From Trichobilharzia regenti (Eukaryota > Platyhelminthes > Trematoda > Strigeidida > Schistosomatidae): a DNA stretch of 64,000 nucleotides. Below the pieces are notes generated by a model. That model was not told the DNA's origin. It saw only the letters and a program-made list of their open reading frames with translations, and did no database searches. Below, one piece after another: positions 10,995 through 21,794 of the stretch. Location: contig OX235266.1 of NCBI GenBank assembly GCA_944472135.2, positions 13,371,925-13,435,924 on the forward strand, in the 5' to 3' direction. The translations under genes were made by a program, and so were the position numbers. Position 1 is the stretch's first letter; every line of letters begins with the position of its first letter.

Positions 10995-11825
10995 CCTTAT
11001 TATTCCAATTGTATGTTAGAGTTTCAGTTGAATTTGTCATCAGTAGATAATGGCCTTAATATGTGTTTTCAAAGCCTATGGTTTTGACTTGAAATGCCCA
11101 GATACATTCAGAGTTACATAGTATAAGTCTACAGAATAAAGAATATTTGTGAACTTAAATTATATTGAAGTTATTATGTATCTTACTTCCGTACACTTTG
11201 ATTCCTATAAAAAGAAAACAATGACATTATCAGTCTTCAATGTACTTTCACTTGTTTTTCTGGTGATTACTGATTGAAATGAAATTCACAGACCAATGCT
11301 AATGATAAAGTTTGGTTGAAACGTTGAAATACATACATCTATTTTTAAATAATTCTGTCCAGCATCTACTACTGCCCTGGCCGGCCTTCAGTAGAGACTA
11401 CACATTCATAATTTTTCTGACATTCAGTTTACTGTTGTGCTGATACTATTGCATTGTAACCTACTGACTTTATTATTGATTCGATATTATTTAAACAACG
11501 TTAATTTTGTTCATAACACTAATTCATTCATGTACTATAATGCATACATAAATGTAGAGCCTGACGATGAAGCTATCTAAAAAAATAGTCTATGTTTAGT
11601 AAGCATTATTCTAAAAGGCATTGTTTAAAAGTAGTATAGTAACAGATCTGGCAGTGATCGGTTTTGACTAGCACATAACCATCGGTATAAGTGAGTGATA
11701 TTCTAGTTTTAAGGGAAGTCTGAAAGTATTAGCTCTCCGGTTAGTTTACTTTGTTGAAAGACTATCAGAGTGTTAGTTTACAACCTCCTGGTTCAGTTGT
11801 TCATGTAGATTTCTTCTCACGGAAG
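10995..11825. other. No recognisable feature; 3' flank of the small secreted-protein gene
   Basis: AT-rich DNA between the RTE fragment and the gene at 11859-13378. I see no repeat family or coding similarity. Confidence 0.4.
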
Positions 11826-11830
11826 GTTTG

Positions 11831-11836
11831 TTTAAT
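11831..11836 (-). other. Candidate poly(A) signal ATTAAA
   Basis: On the minus strand ATTAAA lies 23-28 nt past the TAG stop of the gene at 11859-13378. ATTAAA is the commonest variant of AATAAA. The very short 3' UTR this implies is an inference. Confidence 0.35.
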
Positions 11837-11858
11837 CTCAAATCCTTCTAGAAAACAT

Positions 11859-13378
11859 CTACTGTGCAGGAATCATGGTGAAACTATGAATCTTCTTTGT
11901 CTCTTCAAATTTTTCAGCAAATTCCAATTTGCAGTGTGTGACTCTGGGTAGACATTAGTGTTGTAGTAAATTGGTTTGCTTTTTAACCATAAAATAAGAA
12001 AGTGACTTAAGCAGACATCATTGTTCACAAGTAACACATGTTTTATGAATAATATAAACTATTTATATAAACTAATTTGTCTTACTCTGGAACTGCTTCA
12101 GATGCAAGTTTTAGAATTTCATTAGCAAGTACAAAACATCCTACTGAAAATCATCCCAATTTTAGTCCAATGAAGGTAACCAAAAAATTCAAATTAAAAG
12201 ATATTCTTCCAGCGTGAAGTCGTGACCAGTTGGGTGAAGCAAGTCAGGTGTGAGGACAAATACTCGCTGAAGACATTGGCTAGCGGTTGAGCCATATCGT
12301 CAATTGGCAGAAGTTAGAATTTATGGACTACCCAGTGGATTGGGTCGCAGTGGCGTAATGGTATACGAGCTCGCCTTGCAACCAGAAGGACCTCGGTTTG
12401 AACCCCATGGCGTTGATGCGTACTGCTGAAGGGTCCCAAACTAAGACGAAACAGCTGTCCAGTACTCCCAGTTGGTTTTCCAACGGTTCTCTAACCAATG
12501 TCAGCTCATGATGAAATCCTGTAACCAAAACATTTTCTCTAAAGTTCTGCGTTTTTTAATCACTTTTTATGTAAACAATAATCAGAGGTGTCTTTGGGTG
12601 AGAATATCTAATAGCAAATATATTTAATAGTCTTACCTGGAGTTTGTGCTTCTAAAATAAAGCCATTTATCAAGGAATTAAAAAAGGTATCACAGAAAAT
12701 AACTCCATAAACTTTTCATGTATCATAAAAGTTCATATACAAATATCAGTGCCAATAAAATACACTTCAATTTGGAAACATGTGGACTACACGTCTGATA
12801 GATGCAATAGACAGTGATTATTTCAGTACAAGTGAATTTTTCTTATCAGTGATGCCGTCTAAACTATTCGAACTACAAGTGAGCATTACTCTTTTGCATT
12901 CTGACTGTCGGTGTGAACAGACTGCCATATTGATATAAGTATAAAACTTGGGTACTGTGATAGAGTATAACTTCATTACGGATAAGATTTTATTTGCATA
13001 AATCACACACTGTCGTACAGTAATATTAATTGATGACGTTTCCAGCGTCCCTTTTAAAACACTTTTACTCCGTTTGTCGAAACAAGTTCACCCCCATCCA
13101 CTTCTACTTTGCTTCAAGAGGATGAAGCCTTTCCATGGCCATATCCATCATACATTTCAAATGCCAGACAGCGAGAAGATACAAACTGTTCACTAGGGGT
13201 TCAAATAATATCTACAAGGATTAGCTAATACACCAAACTGTTTTAATCGTTGAAAATTAATTTTAATCACCTTTTCATAATATTGCGTAAAATTAAATTT
13301 ACACTTACGTCCATCACTCTTCTCAACCAAAGCGAACAGAGAAACTAGGATAACTATGGCGATGTATGCAAATCGCAT
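11859..13378 (-). CDS. Small secreted micro-exon-type protein, four exons (predicted)
   Basis: Exon 1 (13378-13309) encodes MRFAYIAIVILVSLFALVEK then SDG: a signal peptide with hydrophobic core AYIAIVILVSLFALV. It ends in phase 1 at GGAC|GTAAGT. Exon 2 (12651-12637) is 15 nt, bounded by TTATTTTAG and GTAAGA, giving QAQTP. Exon 3 (12143-12086; alternative acceptor at 12140) stays open (CFVLANEILKLASEAVP) and ends at GTAAGA in phase 2. Exon 4 (11943-11859), after a CTAAT branch-like motif and TACCCAG, gives VTHCKLEFAEKFEETKK and runs on in frame to TAG. The total is about 75 residues, with two cysteines after the signal. A TATA box lies 67 nt upstream of the ATG, which has A at -3. The layout fits a schistosome MEG; I recognise no specific family. 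Additional micro-exons could be hidden in intron 1. The joint consistency of four exons in phase is the main support. Confidence 0.62.
12195..12545 (+). repeat. Family A repeat inside intron 2, antisense to the gene
   Basis: The family 5' segment (GTGTGAGGACAAATACTCGC, GAAGACATTGGCTAGCGGTT) is followed by a tRNA-like head (GTGGCGTAATGGTATACGAG, box B-like GGTTTGAACCCC) and a well-preserved hammerhead. The 3' end is CAATGTCAGCTCATGATGAA. The unit lies wholly between exons 2 and 3 of the small secreted gene, in the opposite orientation. Confidence 0.75.
12420..12465 (+). ncRNA. Hammerhead ribozyme motif (A9G), family A
   Basis: Stem I is GTACTG/CAGTAC, 6 perfect pairs (12420-12425 with 12460-12465). 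The core CTGAAGG (12426-12432) should be CTGANGA, so conserved A9 is G. Stem II is in GTCCC..AAGAC (12433-12447), GAAA is at 12448-12451, stem III is the palindrome ACAGCTGT, and the GTC cleavage triplet is followed by stem I. The fold is intact, but the A9G change should cripple catalysis. Confidence 0.6.
12637..12651 (-). other. 15-nt micro-exon with consensus splice sites
   Basis: The acceptor is TTTATTTTAG and the donor is CAG|GTAAGA. The length is a multiple of three and it is entered and left in phase 1, so it can be included or skipped without changing frame. Skipping would join exon 1 directly to exon 3 in frame. Confidence 0.6.
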
Positions 13379-13444
13379 TTTGTATGAAAGCAAATTTTAA
13401 AAGAAAAGCAATTCACCTAATGTATGATGCACTTCTCTTCGACA

Positions 13445-13452
13445 TTTATATA
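13445..13452 (-). promoter_or_regulatory. TATA box (TATATAAA)
   Basis: TATATAAA lies on the minus strand 67 nt upstream of the ATG at 13378. This predicts transcription starting near 13420 and a 5' UTR of roughly 40 nt. A palindromic E-box CACGTG at 13468-13473 lies just upstream. Confidence 0.45.
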
Positions 13453-13479
13453 TTTTACTGAATATATCACGTGCATAAT

Positions 13480-15440
13480 TAATTTGTTTCTATTAGTTTT
13501 GTTCATTTAGTTAATTTCTTTTGTTTATTTATACTGAAGAAAGTTTGTGAAATTCGATCAAATGAATGTCTACTGAAGAAGAAGAAGAAAATGAGCTACA
13601 ATGAAATAAATAAAAACATGTCTAGTTACATTTGGTTTCTCGAAGTTAATACAATTTGCATATTCAAGGATTTTCATTTGCGCGAAAAGACTGTTGGTAA
13701 AAAATCGGGGATTTGAGGAATTCAGGAAAGTTCCATGAGTGAAGTCCTGTGTAACGAACTAGGAATAGCTGACTTTCATGTATCAACACACGTTCTACAA
13801 GATATTAAATTCGATAAAATTACTAACAATGAACAGAATGGATGTTCAGGCTTGCGGTCCAGTTACCAGAGTCATAACCTTGAAGGTTTTGAAGAGTCCT
13901 GACCTAGAACGGATATAAATATTGAAATTAATCAGATCGAAATAGGAAAATCAATACAGTAATTCATTACTCAGGAATGAGTTTTTCGGTAAAAAACACT
14001 TGACACAATGAAAACATCTCGATTTTCTGAAATTATTATCTAGTTTATGCTTCAGCCTTTCAGCAGGCTATCATGGATTCTTCTCAACGGATTCCCCTTT
14101 TAATGTTCAATACTGAAGATGCAATAATTAGCGGGTTTTTAAATATAAGCAACAAACTGAGACCATACTGGCACACAAATAAGCAGAAAGAAATAGCGAT
14201 GGATTGGAAATGCGCCTAGAAGACAGATTATTGATATCACATGTGAGGCCATTGAGTGGAACATAAATGGAATATGACGAGCTAGGCACCACAGGTTAAC
14301 ACAGTGAAGACCAAGTTATAAAGAGACAAAGGCTAATGAGCGACGGCAGTATCCGTTTAAAAGGACTGTCGATAACAGAGTGAGGAGGTAATATGTTGTT
14401 TATATCCCACTTCAAATATCTAGATCACTGATAACCTGGACCTATTGTTGGTTTCAAAAGACTAAGTTTAATACGCAGAAATCTATGTACTCTAACTGAC
14501 AAAGAACAATAAAAGCATTTAAGCAACATTATTATTTATTCTTAAACCGTTAATTAGTATCAAAGTCTGCAAATAGACGTTAATAAAATGTACAGCAATA
14601 CTTCTGATTGTATCTCTCTAATCTTCCGCTAACCAGTGGACGATTTAGCAATGACAGTATTCTTGTTACCCGCCATTTAGACCGGTTTGAATAAACATAC
14701 TATTCAATGTTCACCAACACTGACATGTCATATTCCCTCAGGAACTCAAGGGACGAATGATCATAAGCATCCTGCATTTTTCAATGAAATTCAAACTACT
14801 TCATTTGGTTTACTTGACTTCCAGGTGTCTGTGTACAAAAGGAGATGGTCGTCACTCTGACTCTATTGTGGTAATACGTTTTACTTATGATCATTATTCT
14901 TGACTTATTTAAAACTATCTTTTATCAGTAGTATTATCTTAACTCACTTCAGTATTACTATTATTAATATTATTATTAATATAACTATTACTACCGATAT
15001 TACTCTATTTGTAATTCTTGATATATTCTCTAATAACTAATTTTTTATTTCAGTGACTTAACTGAAACGTTATGCATTTTGTTTCAATTTTAATCTCTCA
15101 TACTCCCTTTCACCACTTTTCTATTTGAACATTACCTGAAAAACATTTGAACATATCTTTCCGCATGACGAATTCAATGTAGTTTATTTGCTTAGGAGTA
15201 TTATATCTCTCAATGTAATTTCAAAAGCATATATATCCGTGTATGTAGAGTATTCAGCTGATGACATTGACCGAAATTTAACGAATTTAATAAATCCTGC
15301 TTTATTAACCTTTGTTACTTGCTTTAAATTCGTATCGGAAAATAAATGTGTTCAATTCTTCCTTTTCAGTTGAATCTTGCAGTTATGATCCTGGAGGATG
15401 ATATTGGTTTCCACTAGCGACATCAATATAAGCACTTACT
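13480..15440. other. Long stretch without a confident feature
   Basis: Includes simple AT/ATT-rich microsatellite (about 14960-15000). No tRNA-like boxes, transposon proteins or splice-bounded exons recognised. It is the upstream flank of the secreted-protein gene. Confidence 0.35.
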
Positions 15441-15454
15441 ACCTCAGTGTGCTA

Positions 15455-15765
15455 GTGGTTATCGTCTGTGTGATCGGGGTAGAATGCTAACTCTCCAGTT
15501 GACAATTTTCATAATCCACATCCATACCATCTGCTTTCGCAGATACTCAGCACCTTTCAGGCTACATCCACGAATTTCGTCGACTACCTTGCCAGCCGTC
15601 ATAGTTACGTACATTTTACGTACATTCCACGTCCTTATTCTTATTCTTGCTTTCATCGAGAGAAGACACACTGACCGGTTGACTGGCTTTGTGAAGGCTG
15701 GCTTTCACCAGCCGGCTGTGTTATTTCGCGTCTCTGATTTGACTGAAGAATATGAATTTTATTAG
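15455..15765 (-). pseudogene. LINE endonuclease N-terminal fragment
   Basis: Minus-strand frame 15671-15459 begins with MKARIRIRTWNVRKMYVTM. The RTWNVR-x-MY string matches the first block of AP-endonuclease-type LINE proteins ('GTWNVRTMY'). The rest of the frame is short and diverged. It is a fragment of an RTE-like or related LINE and stands alone here. Confidence 0.55.
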
Positions 15766-15959
15766 AGGTTTTTTTTATTTTTAGTATATTCTCTGTGTGT
15801 TGACGTTTCTCTGATGGTTTTATAGGTTAAGTAGAGTAGGGTTTTTAGCCCCACGTCTAAACCTAGAGTTTTATCCGGATTTGGAACCATCTGGAAAACT
15901 AGCAAGCTAGTCAATTAGGCAAGTCTGCACCCTGAGGTATTGATAACAAATTAGGCTAC

Positions 15960-16405
15960 TATTAAAATTTTGATAACCAAATAGATAAGTGTTTATATAA
16001 AAATTAAATTTGAATAATAAACAAACAAAAGAATCAGCGTAAACAGAAAAACATTCGACTTCATTGAAAACAATATCATCCTATTTGTTGTAGGAAAGAG
16101 ACTCAAGTAGATCCCTCATTTTTTAACTTCAATAATAAAAAAAATTGAACACATTGATTGGTATGTATTCTTTGATCGCCTGATCATATTAGACTCGCCT
16201 ATAGCTTACATCTCTTAGAAAAGTAGTACCTCGAGTCAGAATATATTGTTGCATATGGGTGTGAAGTAATTACACCTCGCTGTAAAACAAACAATTTACA
16301 TAAACATCATAGAAATAGAAAACTTCTAACTAACTTAGAAAGATATAAGTAAGTCAGGCTAGCCATTTGACGAATTGATAATAAAAAATCGTTAATAACA
16401 ATAAT
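15960..16405 (+). repeat. Tandem ~2-kb repeat, copy 1, left part
   Basis: Aligns by eye with 20165-20700 and 22225-22740. Shared landmarks include ACATTCGACTTCATTGAAAA, AAACAAACAATTTACATAAA and AAGTCAGGCTAGCC. The unit is interrupted after 16405 by a PLE. Its origin is unknown; no protein similarity was recognised. Confidence 0.5.
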
Positions 16406-17785
16406 TGGTAAGTAGAAACAATTTGATGGTATTGCCATGCGTTCTACAGTGAGTCAAATTTTAGCGGATTTCTTTCTTTTAAAGCTTGAATATGGTCTGT
16501 TGAAACAAGAAATAGATAAAATGGATTCGTTATGTTGGTGGCACACTTATTATTCTTGATGTGAAAGCTGATAAGAATAAAATATTAAAAAAAAACTTTA
16601 TTTTGAGATGCGCACACATCATTTATCTTCATTTTTAAGGTAAAACATGACGATAGATTACACTTCCATGATGTCTTATTGAGCAGAAGAGAGGATGTTT
16701 CAATCGAGAGATATTCACAAAATCAATTTGGTGAGCTCCCTCACGAATAGAGCAAGACGGATCTGTACAGATGACTCCCTACAGAATGAATTAAGAAACA
16801 TCCGAAATACGCTAACCAAAATGGGTAATCCTAGCGGATTTGTAAGCAGACAGGTGAACACCACGTATAATGTGAAGTAACTGAGAACCCTATAAAAAGA
16901 AACAACTTCCTGAAACTACATTTCAGTGGAGACGTGGCTAGGGAAGTCTTACATCTGAGATTATCTATAGCAATGTTTTATCATTCCTTTACACTCCGAG
17001 TAGAAAAAAGGGCTTCTATGGCAATAAAAAGGACTTATACTACCACCAACTTTTGTGTATCGATGTTTATTCAATCAATTATGACTACTCAAGCGAAAAG
17101 CAAGCTACTTAGCTGTGCCGCTTCTTTCTGTATTCGCAAATATTACTAATCTTGTGGAGAAATCTATATACGGCAAACAATTAGACAGCTCAACAAATAA
17201 ACTAATGAGCATCTATATTCATGGTTCGAAAGAAGTCAAGTAAAATCCCTAAGAAGTTCTATTTTGTCATATTTGGTTGATAGCAGTCACCAGGTGAACA
17301 GAAGAAATGCCTTTAAAGTTGTGTATTGCATTCCATCGAATCTTTCTGTAGGAGGTTTGCCCCACCTTTGACATATACCCGAGGCTAAGGGGATTCTAGA
17401 AGATAGTCCTTGTCTTTGAATACAAAAGACTCTGTCCTATCTTTGTGTCTTTCTTGATTAGTCTAGGTAAATTCTAATAAAAACCCTTCCAGCCTTTCTT
17501 ATTTTCCATCTCCTTCGTACTTTTATGATATTTATTTCAACGCTAATTATCTGTTTACTTGACCTTTAGTAGTACGTAACGTTTAAAACTTGGCCTAATT
17601 TATCTATTGAACTGCCTACATATAAATGCACACAAATTACTACCTTCGTTATTCTTGTCGCTCCGTGCATAAACCTTATTATCATTACTCTTGGTGTCAT
17701 AATAATCATCAATATTACCGACGCTCAAAACATTTAACACTTATTATTATCTGAGGCAGACCTTCCTTACAATCAAAAAATTGGG
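16405..17785 (+). mobile_element. Penelope-like element, family Z, degenerate
   Basis: The RT approach is visible at 16420-16545: DGIAM then SQILADFFLLKLEYGLLKQE, with a decayed YVDD box. The thumb region at 16695-16880 reads LTNRARRICTDDSLQNELRN. A linker with KRTYTTTNFC follows, then a GIY-YIG remnant at 17150-17345 (EKIYIRQTIRQLNKRL-like, then NAFKVVYCIPSNL-like). Frameshifts and stops occur throughout. The 3' part (about 17440-17760) matches the reverse complement of 62200-62480. It interrupts copy 1 of the 2-kb tandem repeat, so it inserted after that duplication. Confidence 0.65.
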
Positions 17786-17789
17786 ACAG

Positions 17790-18500
17790 TCTACTGCAGT
17801 CATCGTAACAAATGAGATCCTAAACTATCAAGACTTCTTATTAATCAGTACTTTTATGTGGTTTAGAAACGTGGCGCTCTCGTCAACAGTAGCATTTCCA
17901 GATAACCGGCTGTAAATAATAAACAATGAGTTAACCTGTTAGTGAACCAGCCAACAACTTGTTGTTCAGATAAAGCTATTGGCTGCTGATTGATCGCGGT
18001 GAGTAGTTGCATACTGGTCATATCAACCAACAGTGCTTCCTGGCCCGATCGAGGTGATGTAAACACCGAACGGCCGTTTCGCTCCTTTCAGGCTGAGCTT
18101 ATCATCAGTGTACCTGATTAAAAATCAGTTCAGACTACACCCAATATCGTCCCAGCTACTTGATGGAACTTGTCATACCATGTTAATGCCTATTGTTCAA
18201 CAAATATACAGATGCAAATAAGAATTAATAAATGAAAACTATGTCTCAGAGAAGCCCAAGTGAGATCACACGCAAGACTTCCGTATAAAACCCCTGGGTT
18301 TTCGAAAGTGACATCCAGAAAACTGACTGAGATAGGGATGAAACCGTATGAGTGATCCTGGAACCGACTTAAGAAAACCACAGAGGGTAAAATGCTTCAC
18401 TAGGAACCCAAAGGTAGAATAACGAAAATCAGCATCCACTATATTTTTTTCAAACCGATCCGAAGTACTTCAGTGAATCGGTTTAATTCCGATTCTTAGA
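17790..18500 (+). repeat. Tandem ~2-kb repeat, copy 1, right part
   Basis: Aligns with 20950-21720: AACCAACAGTGCTTCCTG, ATCAGTTCAGACTACACCC, ACGAAAATCAGCATCCA. The minus frame 18066-17863 is open for 67 codons but the sister copy is not, so I do not regard it as a gene. Confidence 0.5.
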
Positions 18501-18599
18501 CAGTCATTCATGATGAAATTATTAATGAAAACTACACCTTTCCAGTTTATGTATCAAGGGCGAACTATTCTTTCTTCCATAGTTTCGTTCATAAGGGTT

Positions 18600-18830
18600 A
18601 GATATGTTTCTACGAGTTGATCACGGATTGATATCAGTCAGAGAAGCATTGAAAACCAGGGAGTACTAGACAGCTGCTGTTTCATCCTAGTTTGGGAATC
18701 ATCGGCTGTACGCACTTAATGGGATTCGAACCCAGGACCTTCCGGTTACAAGGCAAGCTCGTATACCATTCAGCCACTCAGACACGATTACATTGCTTTT
18801 AACTTCTATCAATTCGTGATTTAGCGCGAC
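18600..18830 (-). repeat. Family A repeat, minus arm of an inverted pair
   Basis: On the minus strand, a tRNA-like head (GTGGCTGAATGGTATACGAG, box B GGGTTCGAATCCC) is followed by a degenerate hammerhead (CCGATGATTCCCAAACTAGG, then ATGAAACAGCAGCTGTC and TAGTACTCCC) and the 3' tail. It faces the plus-strand half at 18890-18949/19606-19720, head to head. Confidence 0.65.
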
Positions 18831-18889
18831 CCCAATCATTATCGTTGGTGGGAAATCCATCCACACAAGTAACATCTAATTGGACCTCA

Positions 18890-18949
18890 CTGGTCACGAC
18901 TTGCCTTGTAACCGGAAGGTCCTGGGTTTGAGTCCAAGTAAGTGCATAC
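18890..18949 (+). repeat. Family A repeat, plus arm, part 1 (interrupted by PLE)
   Basis: The tRNA-like segment (CCTTGTAACCGGAAGGTCCT, box B-like GGGTTTGAGTCC) ends at the duplicated target TAAGTGCATAC (18939-18949). The remainder of the same unit resumes at 19606. Confidence 0.65.
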
Positions 18950-19268
18950 CTTCTCTTGTGGAGCTGCTTATATTGGACGTTGTAAGCGTAATCTCCGAAA
19001 ACGTGTAGCTGAACACTATCCGGTTTGGTTAATGAAAGGCGAACGTAGAACTGCAAAGTCGTCTATTTGTGATCACTTGTTAGAATCTGGTCATTTAGCC
19101 CCACGTGATTCATCTTTCAAAGTTATCTACATGGCAAAATGGAACCGTTGCAAAAGTTTACGTTTTCTTCACTTATGCATAGCCGAAGCTTTAGCTATAC
19201 ATGAACAGAAACCTAAATTTTGTGTTCAAAAGCGTTTTGTCAAACCCCTTTCTTTACCTTGGTCATAA
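18950..19268 (+). pseudogene. GIY-YIG endonuclease end of a PLE, open frame
   Basis: The frame is open to TAA at 19266: FSCGAAYIGRCKRNLRKRVA, then EH, CDHLLESGHLA, SFKVIYMAKW, AEALAIHEQKPKFCVQ. This is the PLE-type GIY-YIG nuclease (AYIGRCKRNLRKR..EH). The first residues of the longest frame (MHT) come from the host repeat, so the ORF is chimeric and has lost the reverse transcriptase. The lack of stops suggests a relatively recent insertion. Confidence 0.75.
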
Positions 19269-19605
19269 TAATGTTCTTTCTAGTTTTTATTTTATTTTAC
19301 CATTTGAATTCTTTCCACTTCACTTCACATATTCATTCTTATCGTAATCGTACTCCTAATTTTCAAAATTTTTAGACAACACTTGACATTTTTGTTATAA
19401 AAGAATCTTTAACATTTTTGTAATTTATCCACTTCAACTCTACCCCTTATAACTTTTATCACATATATCCGTACATTGACTGAGCAATTATCTAGTGCCA
19501 CTTAATAACCTTTTTCTGTAATATAAATACGACTGTACAGCTTGAAAATGAAGTCGCTGAAAAGAAATTTCTTCGCTGAACAAAAACTGTGTTTTTACTT
19601 ATGAA
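18950..19605 (+). mobile_element. 5'-truncated Penelope-like element nested in a family A repeat
   Basis: This 656-bp insertion is flanked by an 11-bp direct repeat TAAGTGCATAC (18939-18949 and 19606-19616). It contains the last part of a PLE ORF and about 340 bp of 3' non-coding sequence ending in GAAGTCGCTGAAAAG and ACTGTGTTTTTACTT. The clean target duplication and the split A unit show true insertion. Confidence 0.8.
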
Positions 19606-19720
19606 TAAGTGCATACTGCCGATGATTCCCGAAGTAGGTTGAAACAGCAGCTGTCCAGTATTCCCTGGTTTTCAATGATTCTCTAACTGATATCAATCCG
19701 TGATCAACTCGTAAGAACTA
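19606..19720 (+). repeat. Family A repeat, plus arm, part 2
   Basis: Resumes after the PLE: GCATACTGCCGATGATTCCC, GTTGAAACAGCAGCTGTCC (hammerhead GAAA and palindromic stem III, widened by an extra GCA as in the partner arm), AGTATTCCCTGG, and the 3' tail with TCTCTAACTGATATC. Confidence 0.65.
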
Positions 19721-19734
19721 CTGTTTTCTGTTAC

Positions 19735-21765
19735 AAGTATCAAAACGCAAATCAACCCGGTTTCCATTAGTCTCTCTACTATGCCTATTTATACAAAAAT
19801 TCCCATTTAAACTCACCATGCAAAGCTGAAGTTGTTTCTTTGTTGCTGTTAGTAAACTAAAGGCTGTGAAGTTCCACTCCTAATGTTTGTGTGTTACTGA
19901 AATATATGAAGGTAAGACTGCTGTGATATGACTATCGACGTTTCACTAAGACCTTTCAGTGATGAAGTCTATGATGAATCTATTATGTAGAACAAAATAT
20001 GTAAGACTGCTAATTTAAAATAAGGAAAATGTGAAATGCCCAGATCAAAAACCTTCAGCATACTTTGAAAATGTGAAGGAGAACTATCAAGAGAACTAGA
20101 AGAAGGTTTGCATAGTTCGTTTGTTTGAGAAAGGATGAGAAAAATTGAAAATGCAGTTTAAAGTCTGATAACTAACTATATAAGTGTTTATGCAAAACGA
20201 CTACACGAATAATAAATAAACATTTGTTCGCTGACAATAACCTTGGAAAACCTAGGAATATATATTGTTGCTTCACAATCAAATAAGGTTAAGTAAACAA
20301 ACATTCGATTTCTTTGAAAACAAAATCATCTTATTGTTGTCGTACCCTAGGGAATCAAGTAGATTCTTCATACGTTTAATTCAGCGAAAAGAATATGAAG
20401 CCCCATATTTTCTGATTATTTCATGTTGTTAGTCGAGTTTACGTCGAGATGATGTCTTTTCAAAGTAAACATCTTCACGTAAACATTGAAAGAATTAAAG
20501 TTAACAGCCTAATATAATTCACTCAGGATCACAATATATTAAACTCTTGGATTATCGCGTGTGAGTAAACAAACATCGCTGTGAAACAAACAATTCAAAT
20601 AAACTGATAAGAATAGCGAATTTCTAATTAACCTAATAATACAGAAGTCAGACTGGTAAGGTAACTAATTGTTATTGAGTAAATAGTCATGGCAACACGT
20701 ACAGTAACAATCCTCAACATGAAATTGAGAATACGAAGAAATCGAAGAATCAAAAGACTTTGAATGCTTCGATATTCACTTTTGTACGAAACCGACACCG
20801 GTAACTGGATCGTCTCGCCCCGAAACTCAAATTATGACATATAGAAGGCATTTTTCCAAACCCTGGAAAAATATAATCTTACTGAATATAGCACATGGAA
20901 ATACAGAAAAAGGGAGACAGATGTTCATTTCACCGCGATAAGTGTGACCGCTCTCTCCTCTTCATCATGATGAAAGAGTTCTGGAACTACCAAGACTACT
21001 GTTCAATCAGCGCTTTCATATAGTTCAAGAACTTAGCCTTTTCATCCAGAAAAGCATTTCCTTCTGACCACTGCAGATCCTCGTTAACAGATATGGTTTT
21101 TGCTAGCTGAATACTAAATATCAGACCGCTGGTTAATAAAAAAAATCAACAGGGATATCTAACAGCGAGGTACACAACAACCTTCTATACACATAAACCC
21201 TTAGGCTACGAATTCGTTGAGATGAATATTTGCGTATCAGTCATATCAACCAGCAGTGCTTCCTGACGAAATCGTGGTGATCTGAGCACTTGATGACTGT
21301 TTTATTCTTTTAGATCCAAGCTTAACATAGGTGCATCCGGTTTGACATTTGTCAGAGAGTTGAATCAGTTCAGAGCACACCCAATTTCTTGCTACCTACT
21401 TCGTCGAATCGTTCTCGCCTTGATCATGACTACTATTTAACAAATATACAGAAGAAAATAATCATAGATAAACTGAAACCACATCGCACAGAATCAAGGC
21501 CTTTGAATGAAGCCTCAAGGTTCCTGAATGTGAAATCAAAAACAACTGAGTTATTTGAGTATGAAACCGTACGTGTCATCGTGGAATCAAACCAGAAAGA
21601 AAGCATAGAAGGTTATTCTTCACTAGAATCCCAAAAGATGAATAACGAAAATCAGCATCCAGTGTTTTTTCCAAAGGGATTCAAATCATGTCAGTGCGCT
21701 GGCTTAGACCAGATTCATAGGCAGTTATCTGGGATAAATTTATTGACATAATCGACACTTTTTAT
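19735..21765 (+). repeat. Tandem ~2-kb repeat, copy 2
   Basis: The most complete unit of the triplication. It carries a left block (19735-20100, ACTATGCCTATTTATACA, ATGAAGTCTATGATG), a middle block (20165-20720) and a right block (20950-21760). The right block contains an open frame of 120 codons (21389-21751) that is broken in copy 1 and shows no recognisable domain. The offset to copy 3 is about 2.05 kb. Divergence between copies is substantial, so the duplication is old. Confidence 0.55.
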
Positions 21766-21794
21766 GTTGATATAAGTGTATGACGTTATACTGA

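Noticed and set aside
13193..13308. Read-through of the signal-peptide exon (GRKCKFNFTQYYEK...)
   Set aside because: A strong donor GTAAGT occurs at 13308 and consensus-spliced exons follow in phase, so the downstream part of this open frame is read as intron.
19540..19600. Possible hammerhead (GTCGCTGAAAAGAAATTT) in the nested PLE 3' end
   Set aside because: CTGAAAAG lacks the conserved G8-A9, and no stem II or stem I could be drawn.
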